Assembly: GCA_020636405.1 (NCBI GenBank)
Contig: JACJXW010000006.1
Coordinates: 983,543 to 1,047,542 of the forward strand
Direction: 5' to 3'
Source: Lewinellaceae bacterium
Lineage (GTDB): Bacteria; Bacteroidota; Bacteroidia; Chitinophagales; Saprospiraceae
Length of the DNA: 64,000 nt
Made by a program: the position numbers and the translations under genes. Shown piece after piece: positions 55,466 to 63,800 of this stretch (positions are counted from its first letter, which is position 1; the number at the start of each line of letters is the position of its first letter). The notes beneath the pieces are model-generated. The model was not told the DNA's origin. It was given only the letters and a program-made list of their open reading frames with translations, and searched no databases.

Positions 55466-55501
55466 ATAGGAGAGGTATCCAATTTCAGATAGCACTGCGA
55501 T

Positions 55502-55773
55502 CCCGTTCAAGCCTTACTAAGCTCATTGCATTCGCTAAGTGCGGCTAAAGAACGGGATGTCGCTCTTCGGCCGCCATAGCCTTCGGCGACGGCGGCTCGC
55601 TCCAACTGCTCTGTTTTTTTGAAGAGCTATGCACTCGCCCGCATCAACCGGATGCCAGGGCATCCCGCACAAAAGCCCAGTGGGCGTTTCGTCGGGAGTG
55701 AAGCAGGCGAGTGAGGGGAGCCGTTACACTCTGCCCGCCAAAGCTTTGTGCGACGGCGGGGAACTTTGACGGG
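55502..55773. repeat. Hairpin (MITE-like) element 3 directly after the last repeat of array A
   Basis: It starts with the same 20 bases as the other two copies at the very end of repeat 7 and ends GGAACTTTGACGGGA. The middle differs: the GCTCCAGC stem is partly replaced. No CRISPR repeat follows, so the array probably ended or was truncated here. Confidence 0.7.
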
Positions 55774-55819
55774 ATAGAAAGTGGATTAGATTTATTTAAC
55801 ACGATAAACCCTCTTTCTT

Positions 55820-55984
55820 ATGAAAAACTTTCAATTCGACGGCAAAGCTCGTCAGTACTTCTTCGTCGGCCTGGCCGCGTTTCTGATCACCGGGCTGACC
55901 TTTGGTATCGCCCTGCCCTGGGCCGTCACCCTGGTACAACAGTGGATGGCCAACTCCCCTCCTTCGGAGGGGTTGGGGGCATAG
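55820..55984 (+). pseudogene. Truncated DUF898/YjgN-like membrane protein fragment
   Basis: The 54-residue frame begins MKNFQFDGKARQYFFVGLAA and continues 'FLITGLTFGIALPWAVTLVQ', like the first transmembrane unit of DUF898/YjgN proteins. It then runs into an unrelated tail (NSPPSEGLGA) and stops. The tail is encoded by the left end of an inverted-repeat segment (55977-56256), so a longer gene was probably disrupted. Confidence 0.4.
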
Positions 55985-56256
55985 CCATCAGGTTTAGTTT
56001 TAACACATACGATTATTCTTAACCCAAGCTTGGTAGCCCCCCTAAACCTTACCTTGTCGCATGAGATTTTTGATGTCTGATTTTCGATTTTCGATGTCCT
56101 TTTGCAGGGCTGCCCTTTAGAAGCGCTCAACTGGCGGGCCGTACAAGCCACATCATACATCGCAAATCGAACATCGCAAATCTGATTTTTAGCCAGCTTA
56201 AAGGCAGCCTCCTGCCCTTTACATATTGTTAATTCCTAAACCTGACGGCTATGGGG
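55977..56256. mobile_element. Segment bounded by imperfect inverted repeats (about 30 bp), possible insertion remnant
   Basis: The left side (CATAGCCATCAGGTTTAG around 55980-55997) is mirrored by CTAAACCTGACGGCTATG around 56236-56253 on the same strand, an inverted pair with few mismatches and GGGTTGGGGG stretches outside. No transposase is present in the 280 bp. It interrupts a DUF898-like frame. Confidence 0.4.
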
Positions 56257-56471
56257 GTTGGGGGAGGCTTATCCCCGCTTCACCAAATGGGTGGTGGAGC
56301 GGACCGATTTTGCCTGATTGCATTTTCTCCGCCGAAACTGCAACCAAACATTGTGCCCTGCGTAAAAAGGATATTCCTATTCATGAAATGCTCAATAACC
56401 GTGGATAGCCCCGGGTTCCCCCCAACGGTTCCGGGACGAAGTATCCTAGCGGTTTGCTAACTCGTTCTACT

Positions 56472-57791
56472 ATGAGTAAAACCACCGTACCCAACGGCGC
56501 CGTAAACGGCGCCACACCCTCTCTGGCAGAGATGCTGCCCTCTTTCGAGACGGACGCCCGCTTCGGCGAAGAACAGTCCTCCAAAGTGGGCGGCGACCCG
56601 CTGGTATTGCAGAATTTCTTGTTCATGTTTTACGACCAGGATAACGTCACGGCTTCACTGCGGCAGGAGATCTACCAGATCGACCGGGAGAATGAGCGCC
56701 ACAAGGAGGCGGTCCGGCAATACCGGCAGGAGGTGGAGGCCCTGCGCGGCAGTACCCAGAACTTCAGGACGGAACGCAGCCGCCTGGTCGCCGAACGCCA
56801 GAATGAGATCGCCAATAAGCGGGTGGAGATCCGCCGCATCAAAGGGGGCGATTATACCCTGCTGGGCACCAATGCCCATCCGGCCAACCGCCTGGCCTAC
56901 TGGATCGCGGTATTCATCCTTATCGTGCTGACCGCCTACCTCATCAGCTTCTATGCTTCGGTGGTCTACAACGCTTTCCTGCTCGACCCTCTGGCGCTGG
57001 CCGCCCGGCAGGCGGAGGACGGGGGCTTTTCTACCGTCACCATCACCAATGTCCGGGCATTTCCGATGGCCTATCAGGAGTACGGCCTGCTGGGGGTCCT
57101 GTTTCTGCTGAGCGGCTCTTTCGTTTTCATCACCCTGGGTTTCCTGTTGTACTGGTTCAGCCATTCCCGGGGAAGCGTCTGGCACTACGTCCTGTATGCT
57201 TTCACTTTCCTGTTCGATGCCTTCCTGGCCTATGAGATCGTCCAGAAGATCCACTTTTCCCAGTCGATCGTCACGGATAGCCAGGAGTGGTCCTTCCGTA
57301 TGGCTTTTCAGGATGCTGAATTTTACATCATTCTGTTTGCCGGCTTCGGCATCTACCTGGCCTGGGGGCTCCTCCTGAAATACGTGCTGGAGGAGTTCCA
57401 TAAGATCCTTCCCGCTATTTCCGGCATTAAACGGCGGCGGGCGGAGATCGGCCGCCTGGAGCAGGAGATCAGGGAGGCCCAGGAGCAGTTTGGCGAGAAA
57501 ATACAGGGCCTGGCCCAAAAGGCGGACGAGATCGAACAGCGGGAGGTGGGCTTTTTTGTCCATGCTCTGGAACAGAACGAAGCGCGGATCAATTCCCTTC
57601 GGGAAAAGCTGCGCAACCACCTGCAAAGCAGCGGCTCCTCCGCGCAGAGCCTGCGCGTCCACATCACTTCCTTCCTCACCGGCTGGTGTAAAAGTATACA
57701 CGGCGCCCGCCAGGAAGAGGAGGCGAAGGCCATGGTGGCGGAATGCCACAAGGTGGTCAACCATTTTTACCAAACCATTGGCTTAAATTAA
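56472..57791 (+). CDS. Four-helix membrane protein with coiled coils, between CRISPR array A and cas1
   Basis: The 439-residue protein (MSKTTVPNGAVNGATPSLAE) has an N-terminal cytosolic coiled coil (about residues 60-125). Four transmembrane helices follow at about 142-167, 204-230, 236-258 and 283-304, then a C-terminal coiled coil (about 320-400). No known domain was recognised. Its stop lies seven bases before the next gene, so the two form an operon. The location between cas genes raises the possibility of a membrane effector or sensor tied to the CRISPR system; this is inference from context. Confidence 0.8.
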   Translation: MSKTTVPNGAVNGATPSLAEMLPSFETDARFGEEQSSKVGGDPLVLQNFLFMFYDQDNVTASLRQEIYQIDRENERHKEAVRQYRQEVEALRGSTQNFRTERSRLVAERQNEIANKRVEIRRIKGGDYTLLGTNAHPANRLAYWIAVFILIVLTAYLISFYASVVYNAFLLDPLALAARQAEDGGFSTVTITNVRAFPMAYQEYGLLGVLFLLSGSFVFITLGFLLYWFSHSRGSVWHYVLYAFTFLFDAFLAYEIVQKIHFSQSIVTDSQEWSFRMAFQDAEFYIILFAGFGIYLAWGLLLKYVLEEFHKILPAISGIKRRRAEIGRLEQEIREAQEQFGEKIQGLAQKADEIEQREVGFFVHALEQNEARINSLREKLRNHLQSSGSSAQSLRVHITSFLTGWCKSIHGARQEEEAKAMVAECHKVVNHFYQTIGLN

Positions 57792-57798
57792 CCAAACC

Positions 57799-58680
57799 AT
57801 GCGCAATATCTTCGGGATATTCCTGCTCGCCATAGTGGCCCTGTCCGGTTGCGGCGATGCTGCCTCGGGCGACGGTAACGGCAAATCACAACCCTCCGGC
57901 CTTGAACCCCTCAATGTGGTGCTGGTCTTGGACCTGTCCAACCGGCTGGTGAGAATGCCGGGGCAAGCCGACAAGGATCAGGTGATTATCCGTTCGGTGC
58001 TGGATATTTTCGCCGACCGGCAGCGGCGCCAGGCTTACATTACTTCCAACGACCTTCTGAGGTTGGTCGTCGCCCCACAGCCCGACGTTCCGACCAGCAC
58101 CAATGATAGCCTTCGGGTGGACATGAAGGAGAAGCAGGTAAAGATCGGGAAGGCCACCTTGATGGGGCTGCCCAAATTCAAAGCGGAGCGGGCACGGTTC
58201 GAACGCGCCTTGTCCCGCTTGTATGAACAGGCCCTCGCCAACCCCTTCACCGGCGCCGACCTGTATACCTTTTTCTGCACCGAACTGCCCCGCAATTTCG
58301 CCGACCCCAGCCGTAAGACAAAAGTGCTGGTGCTGACCGACGGCTACCTGGAGTTCGACCGGCAGTACCTCTCCCGCCGCCCGGATTGTACTTATATGCG
58401 GGAACTGGACAAGATGCGGGCGGAAAGGGAAAAATGGAAAAGCCGCTTTGACCGTAAAAAACTGGCTCTCTGCCCTTGCTCCGGCCAGCAGTTCTCCAAT
58501 ACGGAAGTGCTCTTTCTGGAAACAGCCCCCCTGTATAAAGGCGCTTCCGTATTCGAATTCCCCATGATCGAACACTACTGGAAAAACTGGTTCGACAGTA
58601 TGGCCCTGCCCGCCAGCATCGAACCCCACGACGCCATGACGGCAAATATCGAGGCGAAGATCCGCGACTTTTTGAAATAA
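57799..58680 (+). CDS. Lipoprotein with von Willebrand A-like domain
   Basis: The 293-residue protein has a lipobox LSGC (Cys18) and a low-complexity linker. A Rossmann-like core follows with 'LNVVLVLDLSNRL' (a partial MIDAS, D-x-S-x-R) and 'TKVLVLTDGYLEFDRQY' (the second vWA strand and TDG loop). It should be tethered to a membrane facing the periplasm. It is co-transcribed with the four-helix membrane protein. vWA proteins often assemble with partner proteins via a metal; the partner here may be its neighbour. The family could not be named further. Confidence 0.7.
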   Translation: MRNIFGIFLLAIVALSGCGDAASGDGNGKSQPSGLEPLNVVLVLDLSNRLVRMPGQADKDQVIIRSVLDIFADRQRRQAYITSNDLLRLVVAPQPDVPTSTNDSLRVDMKEKQVKIGKATLMGLPKFKAERARFERALSRLYEQALANPFTGADLYTFFCTELPRNFADPSRKTKVLVLTDGYLEFDRQYLSRRPDCTYMRELDKMRAEREKWKSRFDRKKLALCPCSGQQFSNTEVLFLETAPLYKGASVFEFPMIEHYWKNWFDSMALPASIEPHDAMTANIEAKIRDFLK

Positions 58681-58687
58681 GGACGCA

Positions 58688-58746
58688 ACCACACCCCCCC
58701 AACGTCCCAACCCCCCAACGTCATAACGTCATAACGTCCCAACGTA
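58688..58746. repeat. CCCAACGTC-type simple repeat directly before cas1
   Basis: Imperfect units (CCCAACGTC, CCCCCCAACG, ATAACGTC) fill the whole spacer between the lipoprotein gene and cas1, ending one base before the ATG at 58747. This is the reverse complement of the family at 33236-33288. Confidence 0.7.
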
Positions 58747-59742
58747 ATGCAAGTCTACCTTGACTCCTACGGCGCCTTTCTCGGCGTACGCAACGGCATG
58801 TTCTACGTCAAGCCCCGCGACGGGGAAGGGCAGGCCTTGCCGCTTCGCAAAGTGAAGGCCATATTTCTGTGCCAGGGCGTCCGGGTGAGCACCGATGCCC
58901 TGGAGCTGGCCATCCGCTCGGGCGTGCCGGTACTGCTCATCGACCGCATCGGGCGGCCGTTGGGGCAGGTGTGGAGCGGGCAGTTCGGTTCTATTGCCAC
59001 CATCCGTAAGAACCAGGCCTTGTTTTCGATGAGCCTGGGAGGACTGTATTACGTCAGCGGGCTGCTAAGGCGCCGGGCGGAAGGGCAGCTGAAAATGTTG
59101 GTGCGCCTGAAAGAGCAGTATCGCCTGCAGCAGGAAGGCTGGGACAGAGGCATGGAGGTGATCCAGGGTATTGCCGAAAGGCACAAGGCCGTAAAGGGCA
59201 TTACGGACAAAGAAGCGTTGAAGCAGAGCCTCCGGGGCTGGGAAGGCACCGCCACGCGCCATTACTTCCAGCTGCTGGCCGCCGCCATGCCTTCAGAATA
59301 TGCTTTCAATGGCCGCAGCAAGCGCCCGGCCTACGACCCCTTCAATGCCCTGCTCAATTACCTCTACGGCATGCTCTATCCCATGGTGGAGCTGGCGCAG
59401 ATGAAAGCCGGGCTGGACCCCTACAACGGCATCCTGCACGCCGACGAGTACAACCGCCCCACTTTGGTGTTCGATATGATCGAGCCCTACCGCCACTGGG
59501 CGGAGTGGACTGCCGTGAGGCTGTGTATGGAGGGCCTGCTGCCTGCCGATGCCTTTGAAGAAAGCGAACGCGAAGGCTTCTGGCTGGCTCGTCCGGGAAA
59601 GAACGTCGTCATCGACACTTTCCTGAAATACCTGGATGAGAAGGTGAGCCAGCAGGGGCAACTGCGCCGCCGCGCCACCCATATTGACCTGGACGCGCTG
59701 CGCCTGGCTGGGATGTTGCGGGAGATGGAGGTTCAGGGGTAG
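58747..59742 (+). CDS. cas1: CRISPR integrase Cas1
   Basis: The 331-residue protein shows the N-terminal beta domain ('VYLDSYGAFLGVRNGMFYVK', 'IDRIGRPLGQVW') and the helical catalytic domain with Glu166 (GWEGTATRHYF), His231 (GILHADEYNRP) and Glu246 (FDMIEPYRHW), the metal-binding triad. Cas1 with Cas2 inserts new spacers at the leader end. Here cas1 and cas2 are split by a small extra gene. No reverse transcriptase domain is fused. Confidence 0.96.
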   Translation: MQVYLDSYGAFLGVRNGMFYVKPRDGEGQALPLRKVKAIFLCQGVRVSTDALELAIRSGVPVLLIDRIGRPLGQVWSGQFGSIATIRKNQALFSMSLGGLYYVSGLLRRRAEGQLKMLVRLKEQYRLQQEGWDRGMEVIQGIAERHKAVKGITDKEALKQSLRGWEGTATRHYFQLLAAAMPSEYAFNGRSKRPAYDPFNALLNYLYGMLYPMVELAQMKAGLDPYNGILHADEYNRPTLVFDMIEPYRHWAEWTAVRLCMEGLLPADAFEESEREGFWLARPGKNVVIDTFLKYLDEKVSQQGQLRRRATHIDLDALRLAGMLREMEVQG

Positions 59743-59847
59743 TGATCGAACGCGGATAGGCACGGGTGCAGCGGATCTCGCGAATTTCGGGGGCGGCAGT
59801 ATGGGCTGTAATTATTCATTCACACCCCCCAATAAAATCAATATCCA

Positions 59848-60429
59848 ATGAAAAGATCTGTCATCTTGTTCGTTGCCCTGTTCTGGGGCGCCCTGGCTGC
59901 TGCCCAATCCGACGGCATCCCCATTATTTCAGCCGAAGACCTGATGGAGGCCGCCCATGAGCAGGCCGCCCACAGCATCGAGGAGGCCCTGCGGGAAAGA
60001 GAGGCGGCCGACAGCGTGGCCTGGGTGTCCGATATGGACGAATGGGAAGAGACGTTCCGCACTTCCGAATGGGACGCTGTGGTCAGCGACCGCCCTGAAG
60101 GGCGCCGTATCGGCTGCATCTGTATGGATGGAACCCCCCAGGACGATAAGGGCCGAGGGGCTTGCGCCGGATACGGTGGCGTCCGTTTCTGGCTTTACCA
60201 GAACGGCGACTCCATCATTATGGACCCTACCCGGCGGCACTACTGGCACCCTGCTCCGTTCACGGACGAAGAAAAGCAACGGCTGGCCGCCTACAACGAG
60301 AAGGATCAAACGGCCTACGGTTCCGGCAATCGTTTCGGCAGTGACTTTTCCAACATTGTCATGGTCATGATGGTATGCCTTACCATCGCTTACGTGGCCC
60401 GTCTCTACTTCACCCACGAGGCCAACTGA
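59848..60429 (+). CDS. Secreted/anchored cysteine-motif protein between cas1 and cas2
   Basis: The 193-residue protein has a signal peptide (MKRSVILFVALFWGALAAAQ) and an acidic helical stretch. A motif 'IGCICMDGTPQDDKGRGACA' then 'GYGGVRFWLYQNGD' gives three cysteines in a compact block. A C-terminal transmembrane helix (IVMVMMVCLTIAYVARLYF) ends it. The Cys block resembles small secreted Bacteroidota proteins with a C-x-C...G.G.C.G.GGV pattern. Its stop overlaps the cas2 start (TGATG), so it is translationally coupled to cas2. No role in acquisition is known. Confidence 0.8.
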   Translation: MKRSVILFVALFWGALAAAQSDGIPIISAEDLMEAAHEQAAHSIEEALREREAADSVAWVSDMDEWEETFRTSEWDAVVSDRPEGRRIGCICMDGTPQDDKGRGACAGYGGVRFWLYQNGDSIIMDPTRRHYWHPAPFTDEEKQRLAAYNEKDQTAYGSGNRFGSDFSNIVMVMMVCLTIAYVARLYFTHEAN

Positions 60430-60734
60430 TGACCAGCTACCTGATCAGTTACGACATTGGCGACGACCGCCTTCGGGAGAAGTTAGCGGCCTTATTGCAG
60501 CGGGAAGGCTGTACCCGGATACAGAAATCCGTATTTTTTGCGCCTAAATTCGCCATTAAGGAATTGCGGGCCCTGCAGGCCGCGCTGCATGCGCTGGTCA
60601 ACGGCAAGCTGGAGGAGGGCGACAGTGTGCTGTGCGTCCCTGTCGCCCGAAAACACCTCTCCGGTTTGTTGTGGGAAGGCGGATCGCCGGGCCTGGAAAG
60701 CTCCCTGAAAGACCGTTTCCATATTTTGATTTGA
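60429..60734 (+). CDS. cas2: CRISPR-associated Cas2
   Basis: The 101-residue ferredoxin-fold protein begins 'MTSYLISYDIGDDRLREKLA' with the conserved Asp of YDIGDDR and continues 'LQREGCTRIQKSVFFAPKFA', typical of Cas2. It bridges two Cas1 dimers during spacer integration. CRISPR array B begins about 125 bp downstream. Confidence 0.94.
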   Translation: MTSYLISYDIGDDRLREKLAALLQREGCTRIQKSVFFAPKFAIKELRALQAALHALVNGKLEEGDSVLCVPVARKHLSGLLWEGGSPGLESSLKDRFHILI

Positions 60735-60859
60735 CCCGTTTTTTTACCACTGCCGAAACCTGGATTTATTCCCATTTTTGGCGTATCTTGGAACGGCCTC
60801 CCCCCAAGTTGTTTGAACGCGCTGATTACGAGTGGATAATATATGATAACCCGGACGCC
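60735..60859 (+). promoter_or_regulatory. Possible leader of CRISPR array B
   Basis: The 125 bp between cas2 and the first repeat-like sequence are T-rich at the left. Short stretches (TGGATAATATATG and CGGACGCCTGGG-like) are partly duplicated just inside the scrambled array (near 60892-60928). A leader role is inferred from position and from the proposed plus-strand orientation. Confidence 0.35.
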
Positions 60860-63800
60860 TGGGAGAGCAGCATCCATTGAAGGTAGATAGTGGATAATAT
60901 ATGCTGCCTGGACGCCTGGGTAGGACTGCGACGGGAGAGCAGCATCCATTGAAGGTAGGACTGCGACTGACGACTAGCATCCATTGAAGGTAGGACTGCG
61001 ACAATGACTCCATTGAAGTAGGACTGGGAGAGCAGCATCCATTGAAGGTAGACTGCGACATCCATGGAAGGTACTGCAGAGCAGCATCCATTGAAGGTAG
61101 GACTGCGGACTGCGACAGGCTGAGCATCCATTGAGGTAGGACTGCGATCTTTTGAAGGGAGAGAAGGTGCAGCATCCATTGAAGGTAGGAGTGCGACTGC
61201 GAGAGCAGCATCCATTGAAGGTGGGACTGCGGATTTTATTTGAGGTAGCATCCTGCACTGCTACTGCGATTACTGGGAGAGCAGCATCCATTGAAGGTAG
61301 GACTGCGACTGGGAGAGCAGCATCCATTGAAGGTAGTAGGAGCAGCATCCATTGAAGGCGCATCCACAGGACTTCAGTAAGATCTGAATCCTTCTGCTGG
61401 GAGAGCAGCATCCATTGAAGGTAGCGACTGCGACTTTCAACATTCCATTGAAGCAGCACTGGGAGAGCAGCATCCATTGAAGGTAGGACTGCGACAGCAT
61501 CCATTGAAGGTAGGACTGCGACGGATCAAAAGGGGAGATATCAGAGCAGCATCCATTGGGTAGGACTGCGACATCCATTGAAGGTAGGACTGCTGCGATC
61601 CATTGACAATTATCTGGTTTCTGGGAGAGCAGCATCCATTGAAGGTAGGACTGCGACAGACTAATAATTTTCAGCAAGATGGGAGAGCAGAGCAGCATCC
61701 ATTGAAGGTAGGACTGCGACTAAGTTTGGACTAACTGGCATCCATCAAAGGGAGAGCAGCATCCATTGAAGGTAGGACTGCGACTTTGCTTGGTCATTCA
61801 TATTGACTGGGAGAGCAGCATCCATTGAAGGTAGGACTGCGACATCCATTGAAGGAAGGCATTAGCATTGCCGGAAGCAGCATGGATTGCTGCGTTTCTG
61901 GGGAGAGCAGCATCCATTGAAGGTAGGACTGCGACTGCGACAAAAGTGAAGGTAGGACTGCGAACTGCAGATCCATTGAAGTAGGACTGCGACTGGGAGG
62001 CAGCATCCATTGAAGGTCCATTGAAGGTAGGACTGGGAGAGCAGCATCCATTGAAGGTAGGACTGCACCAGAAGAAGAGCAATTTGGGAGAGAGCAGCAT
62101 CCATTGAAGGTAGGACTGCGACCCTGCCCCAGGTTTGTGTTAGTTTTCCTAATTTATCTGGGAGAGCAGCATCCATTGAAGGTAGGACTGCGACAATAAA
62201 GTATCTATCATAGTTCAGTTTATTTAGTCTGGGAGAGCAGCATCCATTGAAGGTAGGACTGCGACCTTGGCTACAAAGCTAAAGCTGAAGTTACCTGTAC
62301 TGGGAGAGCAGCATCCATTGAAGGTAGGACTGCGACGAATAGAGCGATCTTTGCACTCATTGTCTTAAATTTCTGGGAGAGCAGCATCCATTGAAGGTAG
62401 GACTGCGACTGGAACTTGATGAAGAATCGTGTGCGTCGTTAACTGGGGGAGAGCAGCATCCATTGAAGGTAGGACTGCGACTCGAATAACACAGTCCAGT
62501 TACGGATACCCATTACCATTGTGGGAGAGCAGCATCCATTGAAGGTAGGACTGCGACTGGATTTGAAGTTCTTGAATTGGTTCCTCCAGTTCTGCTGGGA
62601 GAGCAGCATCCATTGAAGGTAGGACTGCGACCGGCCCCGTGTTTGTGGTGCGGGCGTTGTGGGTTATCCTCTGGGAGAGCAGCATCCATTGAAGGTAGGA
62701 CTGCGACCAACTCACCCTAAATGGTCTAAACCATTCACCAAAATTGCTGGGAGAGCAGCATCCATTGAAGGTAGGACTGCGACGGCTTTAATAAAGGCTT
62801 GAAACTTCAACCTACAGAACTGGGAGAGCAGCATCCATTGAAGGTAGGACTGCGACAAATATCTCATAATCAGATTCAGAATGTAACGCTGACCTGGGAG
62901 AGCAGCATCCATTGAAGGTAGGACTGCGACAGGCTTACTATTGGTAGTAGTAAGACTTATAACTGCTGCTGGGAGAGCAGCATCCATTGAAGGTAGGACT
63001 GCGACTAGCACCGCGTACATGCCCTTGGTATAGTTCGAATTACTGGGAGAGCAGCATCCATTGAAGGTAGGACTGCGACGAAGTTTGGAAGGCAGTTCAA
63101 GGTCAAACTCCTTACTGGGAGAGCAGCATCCATTGAAGGTAGGACTGCGACCGCATTGCATATATTGTGATGAGTATCCTTACTCTGTCTGGGAGAGCAG
63201 CATCCATTGAAGGTAGGACTGCGACTCTTAATCTTATTCCAGGCTGACTGTAATTCAGATTTACTGGGAGAGCAGCATCCATTGAAGGTAGGACTGCGAC
63301 ATAAATATCACACTCTCCTAACCATTTAAGCCTTTTTCTGGGAGAGCAGCATCCATTGAAGGTAGGACTGCGACTTTATCCTGTTTTCTCAGGCTCCAGG
63401 GTTCCAGAACTGCTGGGAGAGCAGCATCCATTGAAGGTAGGACTGCGACTGCTTGGAAGTGAGGAAGATAGGAGCTGCATTGGAGCTGGGAGAGCAGCAT
63501 CCATTGAAGGTAGGACTGCGACTATGGCAAAGAAGAGCAAGAGTAAGATGGTTAGGTGGCTGGGAGAGCAGCATCCATTGAAGGTAGGACTGCGACTGTA
63601 TCTATATAGAACTCTGCCTACAATAAAGTCAGCTGGGAGAGCAGCATCCATTGAAGGTAGGACTGCGACCTTCATCCAAATCATCACTACCACTGTAAAT
63701 AGTATTGCTGGGAGAGCAGCATCCATTGAAGGTAGGACTGCGACTTTGTACAAGTTTCTCCGGGAGTTCAATGTCAAACTCCTGGGAGAGCAGCATCCAT

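Larger units (their letters stand above)
54634..55501 (+). CRISPR. CRISPR array A: 7 repeats of 36 bp, interrupted by hairpin elements
   Basis: Repeats start at 54634, 54706, 54775, 54987, 55060, 55131 and 55466. Each is 36 bp, beginning (G/A)TAGGAGAGGTATCC and ending GGACTGCGAT or GGACTGCGAC. Normal spacers are 36, 33, 37 and 35 nt. Two 'spacer' slots are instead filled by elements of 176 bp (54811-54986) and 299 bp (55167-55465), and a third lies after the last repeat. Repeats 1-3 carry TTTCAG; repeats 4-6 carry TTTTAG and repeat 7 has a mismatch, so the left end is the more conserved one. Plus-strand transcription is inferred. Confidence 0.92.
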
